DNA of 64,000 nucleotides from G965202665 sp965243835 (GCA_965243835.1 OZ251578.1:868001-932000), one strand, 5' to 3'; numbered from the stretch's first letter, positions 26,928-35,532 are shown. Notes: generated from the letters alone by a model not told the origin. Numbers and translations are program-made.

Positions 26928-27218
26928 ATGATGTCGTCTGAACAGACATTGCCTCCGGATATTAAGGCCATTGCGCGGGAACGGGAACGGTGGTTCTCGG
27001 ATTCTGAGGACAACGCTTACTGGGAGGAAGTGCACGCCAGCTTGGAGCGCGGCGACCCCCAGCACGCTGAGTTCTCCCGCGCCGCCGCCGAGCACATCCT
27101 GGGAAGCCTGCGCCCCGGCGAGCGACTGGAATTCCGCCCTGGGGAAGGCCTGTTTGTAGTCCGCGACGATGGAGACAACTCGGAGGATGACGCCGGATCG
27201 GAATCGGAGGAGCAGTAA
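26928..27218 (+). CDS. Hypothetical protein with WFSD-EDN motif
   Basis: A 96-residue acidic protein. The ATG at 26928 (or the adjacent 26931) follows AAGGAAG. The segment ERERWFSDSEDNAYWEEVHA resembles DFWFNDQEDNRWWERHDEEL of the proteins at 20688-21590, and LERG follows as in those proteins, but the TVTI-GREYP modules are absent; instead there is GERLEFRPGEGLFVVRDDG and an acidic tail. It looks like a divergent member of the same local family. Function unknown. Confidence 0.6.
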   Translation: MMSSEQTLPPDIKAIARERERWFSDSEDNAYWEEVHASLERGDPQHAEFSRAAAEHILGSLRPGERLEFRPGEGLFVVRDDGDNSEDDAGSESEEQ

Positions 27219-27260
27219 GCGGGCAACCCCTTCCGCTCAAAAATTCCGATGCGCCCGACC

Positions 27261-27545
27261 TCAGCCTGGTCGTAAGGCCCTTGCCGCTTCTACGCCTGCA
27301 AGATAGTTTCCGCTCAGGTAGTCGCGGTATCCTTCAACCAAGGCTTCCATTGCCTCGGAATCTTGAAGCACGGCGATGGTTTCCTCCAAGGATGTCAAGC
27401 GCTCCTGCTCCTGCGGCGACAGGCCGTCATTGTCTCGCGCCCGTAACCGGACGAGCTCCGCTTGTAGGGATGCGATCTCCTCCGGATCGGCTTGGCCGTT
27501 GTTCCGTTGCATACGGTCAAGGAATTCAACCGCCCTTTGGCGCAT
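27261..27545 (-). CDS. Small helical protein, antitoxin-like
   Basis: A 94-residue, highly charged helical protein: RQRAVEFLDRMQRNNGQADP, then EEIASLQAELVRLRARDNDG and LSPQEQERLTSLEETIAVLQ. The N-terminal 45 residues match the small protein encoded just upstream (27545-27724). Its ATG overlaps that gene's TAA stop (TAATG). The charged coiled-coil layout is seen in some antitoxins, but no family is identified. Confidence 0.55.
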   Translation of the reverse strand: MRQRAVEFLDRMQRNNGQADPEEIASLQAELVRLRARDNDGLSPQEQERLTSLEETIAVLQDSEAMEALVEGYRDYLSGNYLAGVEAARALRPG

Positions 27546-27724
27546 TACCGGTCGTCCTTTCTGGTTGCCGGCCGTTTGTAAGTTCGTGGCGCTCGTAGAA
27601 CGGCCAGCTCGCTTTTCAAATAATCAATTTCCTGCCGGGCGGTCGGATGGCCGTTGTTTTTTGCCGACCGGTCCAGGAACTCCGTTACCTGTTGGCGGAC
27701 GGTTAGCGCGGGCTGTTTGGTCAC
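27545..27724 (-). CDS. Small helical protein, 59 residues, paralogue of its neighbour
   Basis: Reading GTG at 27724 to TAA at 27545-27547 gives VTKQPALTVRQQVTEFLDRS, then AKNNGHPTARQEIDYLKSEL and AVLRAPRTYKRPATRKDDR. The pattern RQ-x-x-x-EFLDR-x-x-x-NNG...EI-x-x-L-x-x-EL-x-x-LRA is the same as in the 94-residue protein encoded directly downstream. The TAATG overlap with that gene argues for a real pair. No clear ribosome-binding site is visible; translation may be leaderless, with TATAGA about 10 bp upstream. Confidence 0.5.
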   Translation of the reverse strand: MTKQPALTVRQQVTEFLDRSAKNNGHPTARQEIDYLKSELAVLRAPRTYKRPATRKDDR

Positions 27725-27828
27725 AGGGCAATTCTATATTAATTTCAGCGACAAATACAACGCCGGGGCTATGGGCAGGGTAGGGTGATTCCTTGGTCTT
27801 CGGTCTTCGTTAGGAAGGGACGGATTCG

Positions 27829-28446
27829 ATGGTTGACAATCTGGCCGGGTTGACCGGCCGGCGGGCCCCGGTGGATGGGGCGGGCGCCCCGGACGGGGTG
27901 CGCGATCCCGTGTCGGTGACGATGGATTCGTTTGAAGTGTTGCTGGTCCGGTGGGATTCCACCCGGCCGCCCGCGCCGGGCAAACTGACGGCGCTCCACG
28001 CGTGGCGACTGGGCAAGAAAAGCTTTCCGCTGGTGGCGGCGGTGACCGATCGGTCGAGCAGGGTGTGGCTGGCCGGGCCGGGCCGCCAAGACCAGCCGGT
28101 GGGCCCGCTCACCGAATCGGAGGCGGCCCGGATGTTGCAGGCCGCCCTGGACGAGCCCTCCGGCTCCTCCGCCCGCAAACGAATCGCCGACCTGCTGAAA
28201 TCCCGCCGCATGGAGGATTCCATCCCCGGCCTGTGCGGCGAGGGACTGTTCGCCCACCACTACCTGACCAAAGTATTGCCCGAACAACCGATTTGGCGCC
28301 AGGCCGCCGATCGCGCCCGCCCCTGGCTGGGCCTGCGCGGCCAAGCCCTGATCGAAGCGATGGGCTTCGCCACCCTGCGCACGGTCGGCAACGCCCTCGT
28401 GATAGCCGCCCGCGGAGAAACGGGGGGGGGGGGTGGCGGCAAATGA
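27829..28446 (+). CDS. N-terminal part of a phase-variable methyltransferase (separate ORF in this state)
   Basis: A 205-residue protein with the core MDSFEVLLVRWDSTRPPAPG and FAHHYLTKVLPEQPIWRQAA, ending in six glycines and Lys because of a G12 run (28422-28433). No independent function is recognised. The frame is one base out of register with the methyltransferase gene: with one G fewer the two would read as a single protein of about 1,426 residues. I infer that this is the N-terminal domain of that enzyme, shown here in a split state. A GGAAGGGA site precedes the ATG. It is divergent from the small helical genes. Confidence 0.65.
   Translation: MVDNLAGLTGRRAPVDGAGAPDGVRDPVSVTMDSFEVLLVRWDSTRPPAPGKLTALHAWRLGKKSFPLVAAVTDRSSRVWLAGPGRQDQPVGPLTESEAARMLQAALDEPSGSSARKRIADLLKSRRMEDSIPGLCGEGLFAHHYLTKVLPEQPIWRQAADRARPWLGLRGQALIEAMGFATLRTVGNALVIAARGETGGGGGGK
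28422..28433 (+). repeat. G12 homopolymer at the junction of two ORFs
   Basis: Twelve consecutive G bases from 28422 to 28433, bounded by C and T. They encode the polyglycine end of the upstream ORF; the last G is the first base of the GTG start of the downstream methyltransferase frame. Loss of one G (or gain of two) would fuse the frames. Runs of this length are classic slipped-strand mutation sites in contingency genes of other bacteria. Confidence 0.9.
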
Positions 28447-31400
28447 GGGTGCGGATGCAATAGCGGTTTTACTAAACCGCGCCGAACATTTCGAAGCGGG
28501 CAGTCCGCGCTTTGACACCTCACCGGTAGATTACGGCTTGGCCTTGGCCCGTCAGGAGCAGGCCGCGTGGCTCATCCTCCTGCGCAACACGCAAATCCGC
28601 CTCTACTCCGCCACCCCGGGCGTAGGCGTGGGAAGCCGGGGCCTGACCGACACCTTTTTCGAGTTGGACCTGGCCCTGCTGGAAGAAAAAAACGCAGGCT
28701 ACCTGGACCTGGCGTTTTCATCGCGGGCTTTGGCCCGGGACGGAACAGTATCCGGTCTGCTGGAAGGCTCGCGCAACCACGCGGTCGGGCTCAGCGACCG
28801 CTTACGAGAGCGCATCTACGAGGAGGTCATCCCCGAGTTGGCGGTGGCGGTAGCCGAAGAGATGGAACGGCTCGGTCAAATGTTAGACGACTTGTCGCAT
28901 GCTTATCGGATCACGCTTCGTATACTCTTTCGGTTGCTGTTCCAAGCATACGCCGAGGATCGGGGGTTGTTTCCTTATGCTACCAATGAAGAGTACCGAC
29001 GGTATTCGCTTAAGCAACATGCCCGTCATCTAGCTAGTTCTTCCAGCAAGGTGTTTGATGCTCGTTCTCACAAAATCTGGGATGAACTGTGTTTGATTTG
29101 GGGTGTTATCGACACGGGAAATGACGATATGGGCATGCCCGCCTATAACGGCGGTTTGTTCGGTTCCCACCCAGAAGGCACGCTACTTTCTCAAATGCGG
29201 TTAAACGATGAGGTTATCGGACAGGCTCTGCGCCGACTGTTGGTGGACGAAGATAGTAGCAGGATTAGAGGGCCGGTTGATTTTCGGTCGCTGTCCATTC
29301 GCGAGTTCGGAGAAATCTATGAGGGGTTATTGGAGTCTTCGCTTTCCCGCGCCGAGCTTCCCTTAACGTTGGATCGTAAGGGAACTTTCGTTTTTGCCCG
29401 TCCCGGGGATAAAGTGATAGTTGAACCGGATGGCATCTACTTTCATAATTCTTCCGGTATCCGTAAGTCCACCGGATCTTATTTTACTCCCCGGTTTGCG
29501 GTTGAACATTTGTTAGACCGTTCGCTTGTACCCTCTCTGGACAATCACTTGAAAAAAATCGGCGAACGATTGGAAAAGGGTGACGATACGGGGGCTTACG
29601 AATCCTTTTTCGATTTTCGGGTGGCGGACATTGCAATGGGATCAGGCAACTTTCTGGTAGCCGCCATTGATTATATGGAGTCCGCTATGTCCGCCTATCT
29701 TTCTGTTAATCCTATATCGGGAGTGATGGCCGAACTGACCCGTTTGGAGGAGGCGGCTCGGGAATCCTTGAAAGAGTCTGCCGATGACTATCATTTGGAA
29801 CGATCCATGTTACTCCGTCGGCAGATTGCCCGCCACTGTATTCACGGTGTTGACAACAACGATATTGCGGTCGAGCTAGCCAAGGTTGCAGTGTGGCTAC
29901 ACACGTTTGTGCCGGGACTGCCTATGTCAGATTTGGATCATAGTTTGGTATGCGCTGATTCTTTGTCCGGCATTGGAACCGTCGCGGAGGCACGTGAAAT
30001 TATAGACCCGCAACTAAAAAAGGGTGAAGGCATCCAGGCGACATTTGTGACTGACTATATCACTCCTAGTTTGAGTCGAGCCGACCACTACCTTGCAAAA
30101 GCAGGCAACTTGTTAGAGTCGACCATTGCTGAGTTGTTGGATGCTAAACGAACGCGTCAACAGGCTGTGGATGTCGCTAAGGAGGCCAAAGACCTTTTTG
30201 ACGCGGCGGTTGCCCACAGAATTGGTGAGTTGGATTTGAGTATGCGTAAACCGAATGATATAATTGATTTAGTAAACACCCCAAGAGTACAGAAGTATAT
30301 TAGTGACCTTAATCCAGGCCATATGCCCTACTTGTTTCCTCGAGTGTTCCTTCGTGATAATCCGGGGTTTGATGTAATAGTGGGGAATCCACCCTGGGAA
30401 GAAGCAACTGTCGAAAAACTTGCATTTTGGGCATTGCGTTTTCCGGGGTTAAGGGGATTAAGTCAAGCTAAACAAGGACCCAAAATCGCCAGGTTGGAAT
30501 TAGAACGCCCTGATCTAGTAGATGAATATAAGAAGTCTCTACGCAAGGCTGAAGCACTACGTAACATTCTGTCGAAAGGACCATTTCCGGGAATGGGTAC
30601 TGGAGATCCTGATTTGTATAAGGCCTTTGCTTGGCGGTTTTGGCATCTGATACGTGAGGGTGGAACCATTGGTGTCGTTTTACCCTATAGCGCACTGAAC
30701 TCCAAAGGATCCGCTTTGTGGCGTAAGACTATATTTATCGGGAGTTCTTTTGTTGATATTACTACACTGACCAATACCGGCGGTTGGATTTTCAAAGATG
30801 TCGGTCAATACGAGATAGGATTGGTTTCGCTTGGCAAAGGTCAGGGGATACCTGGTATTATAAAGCTGGGTAGTCATTACAGGAAGAAATCTGATTATAT
30901 TAACCTTAACGAGTCCTATGCTGTTCCTCTAGATGAATTAATGGATTGGACTCCTGATGCTATGGTTCCCATATTTCCGAACAACGAGGCGGTTGGCGTC
31001 TTTTTGAAGTTAGGATCGCATCCAAAAATAGCCGACCGACCGACCGACCGACCGACCGACCGACCGACCGACCGACCGACCGACCGACCGACCGACCGAC
31101 CGACCGACCGACCGACCGACCGACCGACCGACCGACCGACCGACCGACCGACCGACCGACCGACCGACCGACCGACCGACCGACCGACCGACCGACCGAC
31201 CGACCGACAATTCTACCAGGAAATGGAGGGCGCGTCCAGTCACCGAGCTACATGCTACCAACGACAAACATCTTCTCGTCCTATCCCCAGCGGGTATTGG
31301 CGAGTACGACCGCACCGAGAGATCGATGCCGCCAACGACAAGGGGCGGTTAATAATGGTGCAAGGACCAGAACTTTGGCCTGTATATGGAGGTCGCTCCT

Positions 31401-32110
31401 TTAATCTTTGGTATCCAGATACAGGTAATTATTATGCTTGGTCTGACCCTACCAGCATTACTGAGCACCTGCAAGAAAAAAGGCTACGCGCACACCGGAA
31501 CCGCCGGTCGGCTTTTTCTGAGATGGCCCATGATTGGATTATTGATTTTGATACCTTGCCGTGCTTACAACCCAGAGTTGCTTTCCGGGATATAACTAGT
31601 GGTTCAGCTAGCCGTACTGTTATTACCGCTTTACTACCTCCTAAGATCATTGCGACTAATAAAGCTCCCTTTTTGCTGTGGCCATTGGGTGACCCTAGTG
31701 ATCAGGCATACCTGCTAGGTCTTTTGTCATCGATGATATTGGATTGGTACGCCCGTAGGATCGTTAATCTAAATTTGAACTTTTTTATCTTCAACTCGTT
31801 GCCAATACCGGATGCTGATCCTGGGCATCCGGTAACGCAACGGGTGGTGGAGATTTCGGGGCGGTTGGCGGCGGTGGATGAGCGGTTTGCGGAGTGGGCG
31901 GCGGAGGTGGGGGTGCCGGTGGGCACGTTGCAGGAAAAACCGGAGCGGTCGGACGCCATCGCCGAGTTGGACGCGTGCGCGGCCTTGCTGTACGGACTGG
32001 ACGAAAACGACCTGCGGATTATTTACGACACCTTTCACGACAAGACCGATTATTCAAAGCGGCACGCGGCGGTGTTGGCCCACTTCCGGCGTTGGCGGGA
32101 AACCCTGTGA
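28433..32110 (+). CDS. Large Eco57I-like adenine DNA methyltransferase (type IIG/DrmMI-like), phase-variable
   Basis: A 1,225-residue DNA methyltransferase. SAM-binding motif I is DIAMGSGNFLVAAI (about residues 399-412) and catalytic motif IV is VIVGNPPWEE (about 650-659), the N6-adenine type. A C-terminal part with PVYGGRSFNLWYPDTGNYYA, LLPPKIIATNKAPFLLWP and FFIFNSLPIP probably recognises DNA. Residues about 867-925 are a DRPT repeat encoded by a (CCGA)44 tract. The GTG start at 28433 lies within the G12 junction, so the true N-terminus may be the upstream ORF. The middle (28.9-31.8 kb) is clearly AT-richer than both ends. The stop overlaps the helicase gene (GTGA). Confidence 0.88.
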   Translation: MAANEGADAIAVLLNRAEHFEAGSPRFDTSPVDYGLALARQEQAAWLILLRNTQIRLYSATPGVGVGSRGLTDTFFELDLALLEEKNAGYLDLAFSSRALARDGTVSGLLEGSRNHAVGLSDRLRERIYEEVIPELAVAVAEEMERLGQMLDDLSHAYRITLRILFRLLFQAYAEDRGLFPYATNEEYRRYSLKQHARHLASSSSKVFDARSHKIWDELCLIWGVIDTGNDDMGMPAYNGGLFGSHPEGTLLSQMRLNDEVIGQALRRLLVDEDSSRIRGPVDFRSLSIREFGEIYEGLLESSLSRAELPLTLDRKGTFVFARPGDKVIVEPDGIYFHNSSGIRKSTGSYFTPRFAVEHLLDRSLVPSLDNHLKKIGERLEKGDDTGAYESFFDFRVADIAMGSGNFLVAAIDYMESAMSAYLSVNPISGVMAELTRLEEAARESLKESADDYHLERSMLLRRQIARHCIHGVDNNDIAVELAKVAVWLHTFVPGLPMSDLDHSLVCADSLSGIGTVAEAREIIDPQLKKGEGIQATFVTDYITPSLSRADHYLAKAGNLLESTIAELLDAKRTRQQAVDVAKEAKDLFDAAVAHRIGELDLSMRKPNDIIDLVNTPRVQKYISDLNPGHMPYLFPRVFLRDNPGFDVIVGNPPWEEATVEKLAFWALRFPGLRGLSQAKQGPKIARLELERPDLVDEYKKSLRKAEALRNILSKGPFPGMGTGDPDLYKAFAWRFWHLIREGGTIGVVLPYSALNSKGSALWRKTIFIGSSFVDITTLTNTGGWIFKDVGQYEIGLVSLGKGQGIPGIIKLGSHYRKKSDYINLNESYAVPLDELMDWTPDAMVPIFPNNEAVGVFLKLGSHPKIADRPTDRPTDRPTDRPTDRPTDRPTDRPTDRPTDRPTDRPTDRPTDRPTDRPTDRPTDRQFYQEMEGASSHRATCYQRQTSSRPIPSGYWRVRPHREIDAANDKGRLIMVQGPELWPVYGGRSFNLWYPDTGNYYAWSDPTSITEHLQEKRLRAHRNRRSAFSEMAHDWIIDFDTLPCLQPRVAFRDITSGSASRTVITALLPPKIIATNKAPFLLWPLGDPSDQAYLLGLLSSMILDWYARRIVNLNLNFFIFNSLPIPDADPGHPVTQRVVEISGRLAAVDERFAEWAAEVGVPVGTLQEKPERSDAIAELDACAALLYGLDENDLRIIYDTFHDKTDYSKRHAAVLAHFRRWRETL
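31032..31208 (+). repeat. Tetranucleotide microsatellite (CCGA)44 inside the methyltransferase gene
   Basis: Forty-four uninterrupted CCGA units from 31032 to 31207 plus one extra C. Because the unit is 4 bp, each gain or loss shifts the reading frame; only unit numbers equal to 44 modulo 3 keep the whole gene open. In this state it codes for Asp-Arg-Pro-Thr repeats. With 43 units the frame would stop at 31350-31352; with 45 it would stop soon after, near 31402. Such tracts drive phase variation of mod genes in Haemophilus and Neisseria. Confidence 0.97.
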
Positions 32111-35100
32111 CCGCCGCGCGGGAGCACTTTCCGCCGGTGTTCGCCACCAACCGGGACGCAACTGACGGGCGGGCTGGGGAGAGGGTGGCGGACGAACTCA
32201 ACCGTTTGCTGTCCGGGATGCGCACCCAGTTGGCCGACTCCCCCGACCTGGCCATCGCCACCGCCTATTTGAACGCGGGTGGGTTCGAACTGCTGGCCGA
32301 CGAACTGGAACAAGCCCCCCGGGCGCGCCTGTTGTTGGGAGCCGAGCCGGATGCCGTCGCCGCCCGTCCCGCATTGCGGGCTGTCTCCCCGGAGCAAATC
32401 CGGGAGGCCTTGGCGGCCCACGACCAGTGGCTGGCCTCGGAACGGGACTTGACCGGTTTCACCCGGGAGGCCGACCGGGCCGCTTGGCGAATGGTGGAGT
32501 GGTTGCGGGCCGAAAACGCAGACGGCGGGCGGCGGGTGGAGGTGCGCCGTTTCACCAAAGGATTCCTGCACGGCAAAGCGTTCATCACCGAACATCCCAG
32601 CCTGCCGGCGGTGCTGGCCGGGTCGTCCAACTTCACCTACGCCGGGCTGGCCCGCAACGCCGAACTCAACCTGGGTTACCCGTCCGGGGAGCACACCCAT
32701 CTGGTGCAGGAATGGTTCAACGAACTATGGCGCGAGTCCTCCCCCTACCCGTTGGACGAGTTGTACGCCTCCCGCTGGGAACCGCACCCTCCGCACGTTA
32801 TTTTCCTGCGCATGCTGTGGGAACTCTACGGCGGACATTTGGATGAAGACGATGACGCCCGCCGCCGCACCGAACTGGAACTCACCGGATTTCAGCGGGA
32901 AGGCGTGGCCCGCATGTTGCGCATCCTGGACGAACACGGCGGGGTGATAGTGGCCGACGAAGTCGGTTTGGGCAAGACTTTTATGGCGGGGGAAGTCATC
33001 AACCGGGCCGCCGCCGTCAGCCGCCAGCGGGTGCTGGTCATCGCCCCCGCCGCCCTCAAAGCCGGAATGTGGGAACCGTTTCTGGAAAAACACGACTTCT
33101 CCCGCCGGGTAAAAGTGATGTCCTACGACGAGTTCCGCAACCGCTGGCGGGAACGAGAGCGGGACGGGGAGCGGGACATCCGCCGGGAGCTGGACGAATA
33201 CGCGCTGGTGGTGGTGGACGAAGCCCACAATCTGCGCAATCCGAACGCGCAACGCACCGAAGCGGTCAACGCCCTGGTGGGCGGCCTCCATCCCAAGCGG
33301 TTGATGCTGCTCACCGCCACCCCGGTCAACAACACCCTGTTCGACCTGCATGCACTGGTGTCGCTGTTCATCCGCAACGACGCCGCCTTCGCCTCCCTGG
33401 GCATCCCCTCCGTTTACAAATACATCCAGCGGGCGGAGGAAATGGATCAGGACCGCCTCTCCCACGAGCACCTGTTCGACCTGCTGGATCAGGTGGCGGT
33501 GCGCCGCACCCGCCGCTTCGTAAAACGGCACTACCAGGGCGACGTCATAAAAACCGACCAGGGAAAGCGGGTGACCATAGAGTTCCCCCAGCCGGTGTTG
33601 AAACGTTTGGACTACGACCTGAATCAGCAGGGACTGGACCTGGTGGAGGCGTTGGTGTACGCGCTGGACAACTCCGAAGAAGACGCCCGCCGCTACGATG
33701 ACCGCCAGCGCGACCCGGACCGGTTGCTGTTGGCCCGCTACACCTCAGGGGCCTGGCACATAGAAGCCGACCACGAGTTCGACTACCAGGTTTCCAACGC
33801 CGGTTTGCTCCGCTCCACCCTCTTGAAACGGCTGGAATCGTCGCCCACCGCCCTGTATAACACGCTGGGGAAAATGATCGACTCCCACCGGGCTTTCCTG
33901 GAGGCGTTGCGGGGCGGGGCGGTGCTGGCCGGAGAGGCGTTGCGGGAATGGACCGCCTCCGACGACGAAGACCTGGACGACTTTTTGGAGGGCCTGGACG
34001 ACCGAACCGCCGCCGGAGCGGACAGAGCGGACGACTATCACGTTGCCGAGTTGCGGGCGGATGTGGAATCCGACTTGGAATTGCTGGGCCGGTTGCGGAA
34101 GCGGGCCGGGGCGGCCGCGGACGGGCCCGATCCCAAACTGGAGAAGTTGCTGGAACGACTGCGGGAGATAGCAGAGGCATCCCGCTCCGTCAGCCGGGAG
34201 GGGACCAGTCACGGCGACCGGCGCAAAACCCTGGTTTTCTCCAGCTTCGCCGACACCATTCAGACCATCAACGACCGGGCGGCGGTGCGGATCGTAGAAT
34301 GCGACGACGATGACCCGCTGGCCGACTTCCGGGGGCGGATGTCCCCACCGGTGTACGGGGCCAAAAGGGGTTTCAACCCGGAGACTCGGGCCCGCGTCAT
34401 CGCCGGGTTCGCCCCCCAAACGGCGGGCGGAGACGAAGACCGCTACGACCTGCTGTTCACCACCGACATCCTCTCGGAGGGGGTGAACCTGCAACAGGCG
34501 GGGCGGATCATCAACTACGACCTGCCCTGGAACCCGATGCGGGTGGTGCAACGGCACGGACGCATCGACCGGATCGGCTCTTTCCACCGGCGGGTGTTCA
34601 TCGACTGCTTTTTCCCGTCCGCCCACCTGGACCGGTTGCTCGGTTTGGAGAAGAGGTTGCGCCGTAAACTGCGTTTGGCGGGAGCGGCGGTGGGAACCGG
34701 GCCGGTGCTCCCCGGCTTCGAGGAGGGCGGCGCCCAAGTGTTCAGCGACATCGAGCGGTTGCACGCCGAGGACTCATCTTTCTTGGAGGAGCGGGGCGGG
34801 GCGGCGGCCCTGTCCGGCGAGGAATACCGGCGGCGGTTGCGGGCGGCCGTCACCCGGAACCCCGCGCAGATGCAGGATGTCAAGGCACTGCCCTACGGTT
34901 CCGGTTCCGGCTTCGTCAACCGCCGGGCGGCGAGGTCCGGTTATGTGTTCTGCATCCGGGTGGGGGATGGGGATTTCGCTCCGCCCCGCTTCCGGTTCGT
35001 GCCCGCCGACGACGACTGGCGGCCAATCATCGGGAGCGACAGGCGCCCGCTGGTGAACGATGACACCCTGGCGGCCTTGGTGGCCGCCGACCCCGTAGAT

Positions 35101-35532
35101 GACCAAACCGGACGGGAGCTGTCCGAGCAGGCCTACGACCGGGCGTTCGACGCCTGGGAGGCGGCCCGGGAACACGTATATAAGGAGTGGATGTTCCTCA
35201 CCGATCCCAAAAACCTGAAGCCCGACGTCCCCAAGGCCCTGCGGGAAGCCGCCGAGCTGGTGTACGAACACGGGGAAGCACTGACCCCGGAGGAGCGGGA
35301 CGATTTGCTGGCCCGCCTCAACACCCGCCCCGGCGCCCGCATCGAAAAAGCCGTCCGGGAGCTGGTCAGAGCCGGGGAAGACGCTCCCGCCCGGAAAGTG
35401 CGACGGTTGCGGGAACTGGTCCGGGAGGCCGGCTTGCAACCCGCCCGCATCCCCGACCCCCTCCCGCCCATCGCCCGGGAAGATATCCACCTAGTGGTCT
35501 GGACCGCCGTCCAAAAACCGCTCGCCCGCTAA
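32107..35532 (+). CDS. PLD-SNF2 helicase/nuclease of a restriction or defence system
   Basis: A 1,141-residue protein. Its N-terminal domain has one phospholipase-D-type HKD motif (FLHGKAFITEH with His155, then LAGSSNFTYAGLARNAELN), a nuclease signature in this setting. From about residue 260 it is an SNF2/SF2 helicase: motif I VADEVGLGKT, motif II VVDEAHNLRN, motif III LTATPVNN and motif VI QRHGRIDRIG (about residue 814). About 300 extra C-terminal residues have no recognised domain. The GTG start overlaps the methyltransferase stop. The pair resembles the methylase/SNF2 pieces of DISARM, but DrmA and DrmB are absent. I infer that this protein restricts unmodified DNA. Confidence 0.9.
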   Translation: MTAAREHFPPVFATNRDATDGRAGERVADELNRLLSGMRTQLADSPDLAIATAYLNAGGFELLADELEQAPRARLLLGAEPDAVAARPALRAVSPEQIREALAAHDQWLASERDLTGFTREADRAAWRMVEWLRAENADGGRRVEVRRFTKGFLHGKAFITEHPSLPAVLAGSSNFTYAGLARNAELNLGYPSGEHTHLVQEWFNELWRESSPYPLDELYASRWEPHPPHVIFLRMLWELYGGHLDEDDDARRRTELELTGFQREGVARMLRILDEHGGVIVADEVGLGKTFMAGEVINRAAAVSRQRVLVIAPAALKAGMWEPFLEKHDFSRRVKVMSYDEFRNRWRERERDGERDIRRELDEYALVVVDEAHNLRNPNAQRTEAVNALVGGLHPKRLMLLTATPVNNTLFDLHALVSLFIRNDAAFASLGIPSVYKYIQRAEEMDQDRLSHEHLFDLLDQVAVRRTRRFVKRHYQGDVIKTDQGKRVTIEFPQPVLKRLDYDLNQQGLDLVEALVYALDNSEEDARRYDDRQRDPDRLLLARYTSGAWHIEADHEFDYQVSNAGLLRSTLLKRLESSPTALYNTLGKMIDSHRAFLEALRGGAVLAGEALREWTASDDEDLDDFLEGLDDRTAAGADRADDYHVAELRADVESDLELLGRLRKRAGAAADGPDPKLEKLLERLREIAEASRSVSREGTSHGDRRKTLVFSSFADTIQTINDRAAVRIVECDDDDPLADFRGRMSPPVYGAKRGFNPETRARVIAGFAPQTAGGDEDRYDLLFTTDILSEGVNLQQAGRIINYDLPWNPMRVVQRHGRIDRIGSFHRRVFIDCFFPSAHLDRLLGLEKRLRRKLRLAGAAVGTGPVLPGFEEGGAQVFSDIERLHAEDSSFLEERGGAAALSGEEYRRRLRAAVTRNPAQMQDVKALPYGSGSGFVNRRAARSGYVFCIRVGDGDFAPPRFRFVPADDDWRPIIGSDRRPLVNDDTLAALVAADPVDDQTGRELSEQAYDRAFDAWEAAREHVYKEWMFLTDPKNLKPDVPKALREAAELVYEHGEALTPEERDDLLARLNTRPGARIEKAVRELVRAGEDAPARKVRRLRELVREAGLQPARIPDPLPPIAREDIHLVVWTAVQKPLAR

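Noticed and set aside
31032..31208. DRPT repeat as a structural protein repeat such as an antifreeze or adhesion domain
   Set aside because: The 4-bp unit and perfect nucleotide identity point to a microsatellite, not selection on protein sequence.
31010..31315. Reverse-strand frame with repeated VGRSVGRSVGRS residues
   Set aside because: It is the complement of the CCGA tract read in another frame, with no start signal or family match.
27829..35532. Complete DISARM system
   Set aside because: DrmA and DrmB signature genes are not present; only methylase, SNF2 and PLD elements are seen.
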